51,915 nt of DNA from DAOPYE01 sp035352715 (GTDB lineage Bacteria; Acidobacteriota; Holophagae; Holophagales; Holophagaceae). The stretch spans positions 1 to 51,915 of the forward strand of contig DAOPYE010000004.1 in NCBI GenBank assembly GCA_035352715.1, written 5' to 3'. The notes below the pieces were generated by a model. It was given only the letters and a program-made list of their open reading frames with translations. It was not told the origin of the DNA and did not search any database. Made by a program: the position numbers and the translations under genes. Shown piece after piece: positions 30,001-37,935 of this stretch (position 1 is the first letter of the stretch; each line of letters starts with the position of its first letter).

Positions 30001-30770
30001 AGATCAACGCTGAGACCGATACGGCGGGGGATGAAAACACGCGAGCCGCATCCACGAACCCGGCGGCGTAGGTCACGAAGTAGAGGATGCCCCAGGCGCC
30101 AGCCAGCAGCGCTCGGCCAAAGGTCCGATAGCGTTCGCGCCTCTCGGCGAACAGCCCCAAACCCAGCAGCCCCAGCGCCCCACCATAGCTCATGCACACC
30201 TTGCCAATCGGCCCCATTCGCTGGAAGACCAGTCCCATGGCGAACACAACGCCGATCACGAGGATCGCGACGCCCAGTTTCAGGAAGATCTGCGTGCCGA
30301 GCAGATCCTCCCAATTCCAGGCGCGTCGAAGGCTGGCCGACGACGGAGAAGGGATCTGCGAAAAGGATGGAGAAGAAGTCCGTGCCGTGGGGGTTGGATG
30401 GGCCTGGGGCACCCTGGCCGGGGCTTCGCACGTTCGCGCTGGCGTGGGCGCGGGTGCGGACGCTGGGATGGAGGCCGCTTCCGGTGCTGCGGTCTTTCCG
30501 TCGCAGGGTGCAGGAATGGCGGCTGGAGGCGCGGGAATGAGTTCATCCAGCGCCGTCGCCTCTACGGAAGCCACGGGTGTCAGAATCGGGGGATTTGCGA
30601 TGGGCTCTGATGGGGATTCGGTTGGGGGAAGCGCGGGCGGGCACGCCGCTGGCGAGGGTGTTTCGGCCTCTGGCAAAGCGATGGTGGGTGTTTGTTCCCT
30701 CTGCGCCGTTCTCCATTGGCGCTCCATCACGGCCAGCTTCGCCTTCAGTCGATCCAGCTCTTCTTCCAGG
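27065..30770 (-). CDS. DUF2339-family polytopic membrane protein (5' end lost in gap)
   Basis: At least 1234 residues are visible. Coding continues upstream of the first ATG into the gap as LEEELDRLKAKLAVMERQW, a coiled coil, so the real start is missing. About 150 residues rich in Pro, Ala and Thr follow, then roughly 30 or more membrane helices to the C-terminus (first: LGVAILVIGVVFAMGLVF; last: VASFIALGLVLVLVSFVY). The coiled coil, Pro-rich linker and huge helical bundle match DUF2339, a family of unknown function. GFLFKERVARLTGLGILSACILKLFFYDLRGL is the conserved C-terminal block. Its stop overlaps the TTG start of the M48 peptidase, so the two are coupled; an envelope-maintenance role is possible. 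Confidence 0.85.
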
Positions 30771-30870
30771 NNNNNNNNNNNNNNNNNNNNNNNNNNNNNN
30801 NNNNNNNNNNNNNNNNNNNNNNNNNNNNNNNNNNNNNNNNNNNNNNNNNNNNNNNNNNNNNNNNNNNNNN
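30771..30870. other. Assembly gap of 100 N between the GH39 and DUF2339 genes
   Basis: A placeholder of 100 N. It hides the stop of the GH39 gene and the start of the DUF2339 gene, so whether they are co-transcribed, or whether another small gene lies between, cannot be seen. Confidence 0.95.
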
Positions 30871-32426
30871 GGCTTCAGTTCCACCAGGAACACGTCGTTC
30901 TCGCGGAAGGGGAAGTTGCGGCTGAAGACGCCATCCTTGCCCACGATCACCTTGGCCGTCGTGATGGGCTTGCCGTCGTTCTGGCTGCAGATCTTCTTGA
31001 CCTGCTCCCGGGTCAACTGCGCGGGCGATCCCAGATCCTTGTAGGTGGCGAAAGCGTCATTCACGCGGTAGCCCACCTGGTAGACCGTCAGCACGTAGTT
31101 CCCGGGCTTCAGGCCTTTCATTTCCAGTTTCACGGGATCCTTGGCCTTGGCGGGCAGATCGCGCAGATAGAATTCCTGGTTGTTCACGCTCGGCCCAGGA
31201 TGGGTGATGGTGAAATCCCAGAACAGGGCCTGAACAGCATTGCCCTGCTTGGTGATCCAGGAAGCGGGGTCGCTGCTCTTGAGTTCGCGATCGCCCAGTC
31301 GGTTCAGGAACTGGTAGGCGTAGAAGGAAGCCTTGGGGATGCCCTGCATGTTCAGCAGCCCGAAGCCGCCGTGGAAAGGCGTGGCGCGAGGTCCGGCTTC
31401 CTCGAAGATATCGGTGAAGGTCCAGTAGGACATGGACTGGGCGGCGCTGCCCGTATTGCGGATCTTGTCGATGATGAACGCGGCGCTGTGATAGCTGTCA
31501 TGCACAGGATCCGAAGGCGTGTAAGACGCGCTCCATTCGGTGTAGTGCAGTTCCAGGTTCGGCTTGGTCGAGGCGGCGATCTGCTCGCGCGAGTGGCGGA
31601 TCTCGCGATACATGGCCTGAACGTCCGGCGAAAGCACGGTGCCAGCGTTTCCGGTCTCGTCCAGGTAGCCCGCCGTCACTGCGTAGTGGTGGGTCGCGAT
31701 GAAATCGATGGGTGCCTTGGATTGCTCGCAGAAGGCGATGGTCTCTGGAATCCAGGCGTTGCCGGCCGTGGCGGGGCCACCCACGCGGAACTTGGGCGAA
31801 ATCGCCTTGATGGTCCGAGCCGTATTTTCATACATCTTGAAATAGTCCGCCTGGTCACCGGTGAAGAAGGCGCCCTTCAGGTTCGGCTCGTTCCAGACCT
31901 CGAAGTACCAGCTGGCGACTTCGGCTTCGCCATAGCGCTCCACCCAGTGTTGAACCAGGGCGCGGATCAGGCCATTCCACTTCTCATAGTCCTTGGGCGG
32001 CGTCACGTTGCCCTTCCACCAGAACAGCGTCTGGGAGCCGCTGGCCAGGGCTTGGGGCATGAAGCTCAGTTCCACGAACGGCTTGATGCCCATGTCCAGC
32101 ATCGCGTCGTAGAGCGGATCGATGTACTGCCAGTTGTAGACGGGACGGCCGTTCTTGTCCTCGCGGTAGACGCCCATGTCATCGCACAGCAGGCCGTGCA
32201 TGCGCAGATAGCGGAACCCGCATTCCTTCTTGATGAGGGCCAGTTGCTTTTGCCAGTCGGCCCGCAGTCCTTCGTTCGCGCGTCCCGCGCCAACGCAGAG
32301 ATTGAACATGCGGTTCACTGGGCCTTGCTCCTGGCGAACATCGACGCAGATCTCGCGCGGCGCGGCGATAGCCGCCGAGCCCCCCAGGATCGATAGCAGG
32401 CAGGTCACGGGTAAGAGCTTTCTCAT
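30871..32426 (-). CDS. Secreted glycoside hydrolase family 39 (beta-xylosidase-like), 3' end in gap
   Basis: 518 residues are visible. A signal peptide (MRKLLPVTCLLSILGGSAAIAA) precedes a (beta/alpha)8 barrel of clan GH-A. The acid/base is E180 in WYFEVWNEPNL and the nucleophile is E297 in LHYTEWSAS. The substrate-side HHYAV and the C-terminal beta-sandwich (KPGNYVLTVYQVGYRVNDAF) match family 39, which includes beta-xylosidases and alpha-L-iduronidases. It probably releases xylose from short xylan fragments outside the cytoplasm. The ATG at 32426 has GAGG seven bases before it. The stop codon lies inside the gap; reading into the gap suggests the end is near. The OPT transporter gene lies upstream on the same strand, 119 bp away. 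Confidence 0.9.
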
Positions 32427-32545
32427 GGGTCAACCTCGCATATGGATCGCATTCGGGCGATATCCCGCGCTTGATTATCCGTTCGGACCCCTCGGAAGGC
32501 CATCGCGTGTTTGCCTGGGCCGATGAAGGCCCGGCGGCCCAGGCG

Positions 32546-34597
32546 TCAGTCTTCGATCTTGCCGCCCTTCTTGGTCGCGATGCGGAACAGGATCAGGCCC
32601 ATCAGCACGAAGAAGCCCACGCCCATCAGGTCGTAGCCGCCCGCGCCGAGCCGGTGGACCAGTCTTCCTTCCATGTTCACATGGGCCAGGAAGGATTTCA
32701 CGGCGGGCAGCTTGTCGCTGCCGGCCGCCAGGATGGCCACCAGCACGCCGGCGAGCGCGCCGCCTGCCACCAGGCCGGTGCTGAACAGGTTGCCGGGGCC
32801 CAGTTCTTCCTCGGCGCCCTGGACGGCGGATCCATTCTTCTTTTCGGCGACCCAGCGGATCACACCGCCCGCAAAGATTGGCAGCGTGGTGCTCAGGGGC
32901 AGGTAGGCGCCCACGGCGAATGCCAGGCTGCGCACCTCGCAGAGCTCCATCGTGATGGCCAGGAACACGCCCACCAGCACGAACTGCCAATCCAGGTTGT
33001 GCGCCAGCAGGCCCTTGATGAGCGTCGCCATCAGGGTGCCCTGGGGCGCCGGGTAGCGATCCGAACCGATCGCGTGCTGCAGGCCCTGGGCGGCCATTTC
33101 GGCCGTGGGGCGATCCAGAACCTTGATCGTGAGCCCGATGACGAGGGCTGCGGCGACGGCGCCGATCATCAACCCGATCTGCTGCTTACGAGGTGTCGCG
33201 CCCACCAGGTAGCCGGTCTTCAGATCCTGGCTGGTGGCTCCGCCGTTGGCAGCGGCGATGCAGACGATGCCGCCCACGCACAGCGCCATGGGCTGATAGA
33301 CATTCCCTGTCCAACCCAGCGACACGAAAATCAGGCACGTTGCCATGATGGCGGCGATGGTCATGCCGCTGATGGGATTCGAGCTGCTGCCGATGATGCC
33401 CACGATGCGGCTGCTGACGGTGACGAAGAAGAATCCGAAGGCGACCATCAGGAAGCCCAGCACCACCTTGCCGATGCCGCTGCCCGGGATGAAAGGCAAC
33501 AACGCCACCACGATCACCAGGCCGATGGAGCCCGCCGCCACGATCCATAGCGGCAGATCATTCTCGGTGCGCTTCACGGTCTCCGCGCCGCCACCCTTCA
33601 GCGATTTTACGGCGCCCTTGAAGGCCGAAATGATCGTGGGGATTGTCTTGATCAGCGTGATGAAGCCGCCCGCAGCCACCATGCCCGCGCCGATCTGGCG
33701 CACGTAGGCGAAGTAGATGGCGCGGTTCAGGCCCGAGAACTGATGCGTCGCCGCGTCCCACCCGTAGGCGCCGTTCTTCGTGACATCGCTCAGGTAGCCC
33801 AGCTTCACCAACTGCGTCGCGATGAGATCCTGGGGCACGAGGGAGGCCAGCAGGGGGATGAAGCCCAGCCAAGCCATCACGCCACCCGCCACCAGCAGTC
33901 CGCTGTTGCGGATGCCCAGGATGTAGCCCACGCCCATGTATTCGGGCGTGATGTTGGCGTTCACGGTCGCGGCCGGGAAGATCTTGCTGCGCATGTTCGA
34001 GACCCAGGTGGGCGTCTCGCTCACAACCTTCAGCACCAGCTGCCCCACGGCGTAGAGCAGGCCCGTGGCCAAGCCCAGGTAGGCCGTCTTGGCCAGATTG
34101 CCGCCCTTCTCGCCCGCGATCAGCACCGAGGCGCAGGCCGTGCCTTCGGGATAGGGCAGCTCGTCGCGTTCCTTGACGATCAGGGCGCGGCGCAGCGGAA
34201 TCATCATCAGGATGCCCAGCACGCCGCCCATCAGGGCCAGCGTGAAGATCGTCCAGTAGCTGAAGTACCCCGATCCGCCCGAGGTGTTGGACAGGAACAG
34301 GAAGCCCGGCAGGGTGAAGACCACGCCGGCGGCGATGCTCTCGCCCGCGCTGCCGATGGTCTGCACGATGTTGTTCTCCAGGATCGTGCTGCCGCCGAAG
34401 CGCTTCAGCAGGCTGATGGCCACCACCGCGATGGGGATCGAGGCGCTGACCGTCAAACCGGCGCGCAGGGCCAGGTAGACCGTGGACGCGCCGAACAAGA
34501 CCCCGAAGAACGCCCCGAACAGAACCGCCTTGGGCGTGAACTCGGCAACGACGGCGTCGTCTGGGACATAGGGTTTGAATGGGTCCTGATCCGCCAT
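32546..34597 (-). CDS. OPT-family oligopeptide transporter
   Basis: A 683-residue inner-membrane protein with about 15 hydrophobic segments. AVLFGAFFGVLFGASTVYLALRAGLTVSASIPIAV is the typical opening of the bacterial OPT family. NNIVQTIGSAGESIAAGVVFTLPGF carries the conserved NIVQTxASAGE-like signature of this group. OPT proteins take up peptides or metal chelates by proton symport; the substrate here is unknown. ATG 34597 is chosen because GGAG lies eight bases before it and the fold begins there; the open frame upstream of it reads as non-coding. It is divergent from the SpoU-lnt-maf operon. Confidence 0.92.
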   Translation of the reverse strand: MADQDPFKPYVPDDAVVAEFTPKAVLFGAFFGVLFGASTVYLALRAGLTVSASIPIAVVAISLLKRFGGSTILENNIVQTIGSAGESIAAGVVFTLPGFLFLSNTSGGSGYFSYWTIFTLALMGGVLGILMMIPLRRALIVKERDELPYPEGTACASVLIAGEKGGNLAKTAYLGLATGLLYAVGQLVLKVVSETPTWVSNMRSKIFPAATVNANITPEYMGVGYILGIRNSGLLVAGGVMAWLGFIPLLASLVPQDLIATQLVKLGYLSDVTKNGAYGWDAATHQFSGLNRAIYFAYVRQIGAGMVAAGGFITLIKTIPTIISAFKGAVKSLKGGGAETVKRTENDLPLWIVAAGSIGLVIVVALLPFIPGSGIGKVVLGFLMVAFGFFFVTVSSRIVGIIGSSSNPISGMTIAAIMATCLIFVSLGWTGNVYQPMALCVGGIVCIAAANGGATSQDLKTGYLVGATPRKQQIGLMIGAVAAALVIGLTIKVLDRPTAEMAAQGLQHAIGSDRYPAPQGTLMATLIKGLLAHNLDWQFVLVGVFLAITMELCEVRSLAFAVGAYLPLSTTLPIFAGGVIRWVAEKKNGSAVQGAEEELGPGNLFSTGLVAGGALAGVLVAILAAGSDKLPAVKSFLAHVNMEGRLVHRLGAGGYDLMGVGFFVLMGLILFRIATKKGGKIED

Positions 34598-34738
34598 TGG
34601 GAATACTCCGAACCGAAGTGAAATTGTGCACGTTGCTATAAATATGGAACGGCGGTGGGCTGCAAACGCAGGCTTGTGATATTGCACACGGCCGACGGTA
34701 GCAGTTTGCCTGAAGATATTTGGGATAGGCTGGAAGTT
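34598..34738. promoter_or_regulatory. Divergent promoter region between the OPT transporter and SpoU-lnt-maf genes
   Basis: 141 bp with locally low GC. TATAAATAT (34637-34645) could be a -10 box for the right-hand operon, leaving a leader of about 90 bases. The reverse strand has only weak promoter matches near the same place. The related words ATTGTGCAC (34623) and ATTGCACAC (34681) may be a coincidence or a repeated binding site. Confidence 0.3.
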
Positions 34739-35512
34739 ATGAAAATTGCGGATCGGATCACAAGCCGAACCAATCCCCGATATAAATCCTTGAAAGCTGA
34801 CGTCGCCCCGGGCGGCGCCAAGCGGACGCGCACGCTGATCCTGGGGGCCAAGCTCATCGAGGCCTGGTGGGAGGTCCGACACACCTCCGATGCCGCCGGG
34901 CGGTTCCATCCGCAGACGTGGCTGCGCCTCGAAGGCGTGGCGCCCCATGCGCTGGAGCGGGCGCTATCCGTGGATACGTTGGAGCTGGGTGAATCCCTGA
35001 TGCGCGATCTGGCGGATGCGGGCAGCCCGCCGGAACACGCCCTGCTGGTGGATCTGGGGCCCGAGCCCTCGGGACCGCTGCCCTCGCGCGTCATCGTGCC
35101 CTGGGGCATCCAGGATCCCGGCAACCTGGGCGCCATCCTTCGCAGCGCCGCGGCCTTCGGGTTCCAGGAGGCCCTTCTGGGTCCCGGCTGTGCGGATCCC
35201 TTCAGCCCCAAGGCCCTGCGGGGCACCATGGGCGCGGCCTTCCTGCTGCCCATCCGCCGCTGTGCGCGCCTGGAGCCCGATGCCGGCCACTGGTACGCCC
35301 TGCACGGCGGAGAAGGCTCCCAGCCCATCGCCAGCGCCGATCTATCCGAGCCCCTGCGCATCCTGGTGGGCAATGAGGGACATGGCTGGAGCGGCGAGAC
35401 GCTGCCGCCAGAGATTGCATTCCTGTCCATTCCCATCCAGGGCATTGAGAGCCTGAACGCCGCCGTGGCCGCAGGCATCGCCTGCTTCGAGGCCGCCCGG
35501 AGGCTCGCCTGA
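34739..35512 (+). CDS. SpoU/TrmH-family rRNA 2'-O-methyltransferase (RlmB/TsnR-like)
   Basis: A 257-residue RNA ribose methyltransferase. The N-terminus (ITSRTNPRYKSLKADV) is the typical SpoU substrate-binding start. The SPOUT motifs follow: IQDPGNLGAILRSAAAFGF (motif 1), ILVGNEGHGW (motif 2) and IPIQGIESLNAAVAAGIACFEAAR (motif 3, SAM-binding knot). The frame is open upstream to 34655, but ATG 34739 begins exactly where family members begin. The stop overlaps the lnt start (TGATG), so translation is coupled. The product probably modifies 23S rRNA or tRNA; the exact site is unknown. Confidence 0.88.
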   Translation: MKIADRITSRTNPRYKSLKADVAPGGAKRTRTLILGAKLIEAWWEVRHTSDAAGRFHPQTWLRLEGVAPHALERALSVDTLELGESLMRDLADAGSPPEHALLVDLGPEPSGPLPSRVIVPWGIQDPGNLGAILRSAAAFGFQEALLGPGCADPFSPKALRGTMGAAFLLPIRRCARLEPDAGHWYALHGGEGSQPIASADLSEPLRILVGNEGHGWSGETLPPEIAFLSIPIQGIESLNAAVAAGIACFEAARRLA

Positions 35513-37098
35513 TGCGGCGAGCTCTCGCTCGGACTTTGATTCGCTTGGCCGAATCCCTGGCGCTCGCGGGCTTGATGGTGCTGGCGTTCCGGTTTCCCGC
35601 CGCCAGCGGCTACGGCTATCTGGAAGCGATCGCCGCGCTGCTGTTTCCGGCGGCGTTGCTCCGGTGTGTCTTCCGGGGCCGCCACCTGGGCTGGAGCTTT
35701 CTCGCCTTTGCCTTGGGCCTCGTGGGGATCTTCTACTGGGTGCCCGCAACCCTGGCGACCCGGGCCCCCATGCCCTACCCCGCGGCGCTGGGCTCCGCCC
35801 TGTTGTTCTACGTCTGGGAAGCCCTGGGTTTCCTGGCCGTCGCCTTCCTTGCGCGCTGGGCGTACCGGCGCCGCGGGGCCTGGGGCGCAGCCCTGGGCGC
35901 GGCCCTCGGCATCCTGATCTGGGAGGCGCAGGGCTTCCACATCTACACCTGGAGCTGGGGTGCGGCGCTCGGTGGCTTGCCGTGGCTCGCGCGCTCCGCG
36001 GCGTTCCTGACGACGCACGGCTTGGCGGCTGCGTTTTGGGGGGTGGGCGCGCTGATGGCGGCTTCGGCCGCGCACCGGCAGTACCGACGCCTCTGGGTGG
36101 CGCCGCTCGCATTGCTGGCGGCACTGCTGGGGCTTTCGCTTGCTTGGCACCTGCTGCCTCGGGGACCAGAGCGGATGCTCGATGTGGTGATGATCCAGCC
36201 GAACTTCGAACCCGGCCATCGCGATCCCTGGATGGAGCCCGAGATGTGGGCGCGCAGTGACCGGGTGATGCAAATGGCGGGGCTGCCCCGCCGGGACGCC
36301 GCCACGCTGCTGCTTTGGCCTGAAAGCTCGGTGCTGGGCCGGGATGACTGTGGCCCCGATCCGCGTCTGACCTTCGAAGCCAGGCATCGCGGGATCGCCT
36401 GGCTCTTCGGCACCGAGGGCGGCGTGTCCGGCTCCCGCCAGACCGGCGAGGCCGGCCAGACCAGTCAGGATCGCCTTCCGCGCTACCTGCTGCTGAACCT
36501 GGTGCGAGGCGAGGCCGCCAATCAGCCGAGCTTCATCCAGGCCAAGGTCACGCCCATGCCCTTCGGCGAGCGCATGCCCGGTCCCGCCTGGCTGCGCACC
36601 TGGCTCGACGAGCAGCTGGGTTTCATGTCCCAGGAGCCGGGACAACTCACGCCGAACAGCACCTTCCGCTTTCCCACGCCCCAGGGGCCGCTCGCGGTGC
36701 ATCCCGTGCTGTGCAGCGAGGCCCTGGACTGCCGCCGGGTGCAGCGGGGGCTGGCCTTGGCGGGCGGCGACCTGTTGACCAGCCACACCAATGACGGCTG
36801 GTTCGAACGCAGCATCGCCACGGATCTGCATGGCGCGCAGATCCGCCTGCGGTCTGTGGAGGCGGGCCTCCCCTTGCTCCGCGTGACTCTGACGGGCAAA
36901 TCCGGCGTCTTCCGCGAAGACGGCGCCTGGATCCTGTGGGGCGAGCCGCGCAGCGAGGGATCGTACGTCTTCTCCCTGCGCTGGCGTCCCATTCGCACCC
37001 CTGCGCGCCACTCCGGCTTGGTCCTGTTCCTGGAACTCTTCCTGGGGGCGGGGCTCCTGGCCCTCGTCGCTCCTTCGTTTCGAAAGTCCGCGCCATGA
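35512..37098 (+). CDS. lnt: Apolipoprotein N-acyltransferase
   Basis: Lnt transfers the third acyl chain to the N-terminal cysteine of lipoproteins in the inner membrane, a Gram-negative trait. The 528-residue protein has about six to seven N-terminal membrane helices, a periplasmic nitrilase-fold domain and a final membrane helix. The catalytic triad is visible: E271 in LLLWPESS, K345 in IQAKVTPMPFGERMPGP and C401 in VLCSEALD. TNDGWFERS also fits Lnt. It starts by sharing one base with the stop of the methyltransferase gene and overlaps maf by four bases (ATGA), so the three genes form one tight operon. Confidence 0.93.
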   Translation: MRRALARTLIRLAESLALAGLMVLAFRFPAASGYGYLEAIAALLFPAALLRCVFRGRHLGWSFLAFALGLVGIFYWVPATLATRAPMPYPAALGSALLFYVWEALGFLAVAFLARWAYRRRGAWGAALGAALGILIWEAQGFHIYTWSWGAALGGLPWLARSAAFLTTHGLAAAFWGVGALMAASAAHRQYRRLWVAPLALLAALLGLSLAWHLLPRGPERMLDVVMIQPNFEPGHRDPWMEPEMWARSDRVMQMAGLPRRDAATLLLWPESSVLGRDDCGPDPRLTFEARHRGIAWLFGTEGGVSGSRQTGEAGQTSQDRLPRYLLLNLVRGEAANQPSFIQAKVTPMPFGERMPGPAWLRTWLDEQLGFMSQEPGQLTPNSTFRFPTPQGPLAVHPVLCSEALDCRRVQRGLALAGGDLLTSHTNDGWFERSIATDLHGAQIRLRSVEAGLPLLRVTLTGKSGVFREDGAWILWGEPRSEGSYVFSLRWRPIRTPARHSGLVLFLELFLGAGLLALVAPSFRKSAP

Positions 37099-37700
37099 AA
37101 GACATCACACTCGATCTGCTGCCGCCGATCCTCGCCTCCAGTTCGCCCCGGCGTCGACAGTGGATGGAATCCCTTCGCATCCCCTGCGAGGTCTGCGCCC
37201 CGGAGGTGGATGAATCCCCCCTGCCGGGCGAGGATCCGGAATCCATGGTGGAGCGCCTAGCCTGCGTCAAGGCGGACGTCGTGGCGCGGGCGCAACCCGG
37301 ACGCTGGGTCATCGCTTCGGACACTACGGTGGCTGTGGATCATCACGTGCTGGGCAAGCCCGAGGATGAAGCCGACGCCGTACGGATGCTGGGGCTGATC
37401 CAGGGCCGAACGCACCAGGTTCATACGGGGCTTTGCCTGCAGAAGGACGACGAGATCCACTCGTTCGTGGATACCGCGCAGGTGACGTTGCGTGCCATGA
37501 GCCCCGCCCAGCGTTGCTGGTACGCCGCCACGGGCGAACCGATGGATAAGGCCGGGGCCTATGCCGTGCAGGGCATCACGGCCATGTTCATCGAGCGCAT
37601 CGAGGGCAGCTTCCCCACCGTGATGGGTTTTCCCGTGGAGCGGTTCGGCGTGCTGGCCGAGCGTCTGGGGCTTTTGAAGGAGTGGCTGCGAATGCCATGA
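37095..37700 (+). CDS. maf: Maf-family nucleoside triphosphate pyrophosphatase
   Basis: Maf proteins hydrolyse non-canonical or modified NTPs (for example dTTP/UTP or m7GTP) and influence septum formation when overproduced. The 201-residue protein has ILASSSPRRRQWME (N-terminal signature), VIASDTTVAVD (metal site, where ASDT replaces the common GADT), LGKPEDEADAVRML and DKAGAYAVQGITAMFIERIEGSFPTVMGFP (C-terminal signature). The start at 37095 overlaps lnt by ATGA. The gene ends two bases before an assembly gap, and its last 53 bases are repeated on the other side of that gap. Confidence 0.92.
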   Translation: MKDITLDLLPPILASSSPRRRQWMESLRIPCEVCAPEVDESPLPGEDPESMVERLACVKADVVARAQPGRWVIASDTTVAVDHHVLGKPEDEADAVRMLGLIQGRTHQVHTGLCLQKDDEIHSFVDTAQVTLRAMSPAQRCWYAATGEPMDKAGAYAVQGITAMFIERIEGSFPTVMGFPVERFGVLAERLGLLKEWLRMP

Positions 37701-37702
37701 AT
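37648..37702 (+). repeat. First copy of 55-bp direct repeat flanking an assembly gap
   Basis: These 55 bases, the end of maf, occur again without a mismatch at 37803-37857, right after 100 N. The perfect match ending at the gap on one side and starting at it on the other shows unmerged contig ends rather than a biological repeat. Confidence 0.95.
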
Positions 37703-37802
37703 NNNNNNNNNNNNNNNNNNNNNNNNNNNNNNNNNNNNNNNNNNNNNNNNNNNNNNNNNNNNNNNNNNNNNNNNNNNNNNNNNNNNNNNNNNNNNNNNNN
37801 NN
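37703..37802. other. Assembly gap of 100 N, probably spurious
   Basis: Placeholder Ns between two identical 55-bp flanks. The likely truth is that nothing is missing: removing the gap and one copy gives a continuous sequence. Confidence 0.9.
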
Positions 37803-37857
37803 GCGTGCTGGCCGAGCGTCTGGGGCTTTTGAAGGAGTGGCTGCGAATGCCATGAAT
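37803..37857 (+). repeat. Second copy of the 55-bp direct repeat
   Basis: Identical to 37648-37702 and contains the last codons and stop of maf. The sequence beyond it (37858-37935) is a 78-bp spacer leading to the large TPR gene. Confidence 0.95.
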
Positions 37858-37935
37858 TCGGGGGCGATGGCTCTGATAGACTCAGCGCATGTCTTATTCG
37901 CATCACTTCGCAAGGCCCTGGCAGGGTAGGGCGGC

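Noticed and set aside
34636..37011. 791-codon open frame antisense to the SpoU-lnt genes
   Set aside because: Arg/Gln/Pro-rich translation typical of a shadow; lnt and SpoU are certain on the other strand.
37803..37857. A duplicated maf gene fragment as a biological pseudogene
   Set aside because: Exact identity and placement at both gap edges point to an assembly artefact.
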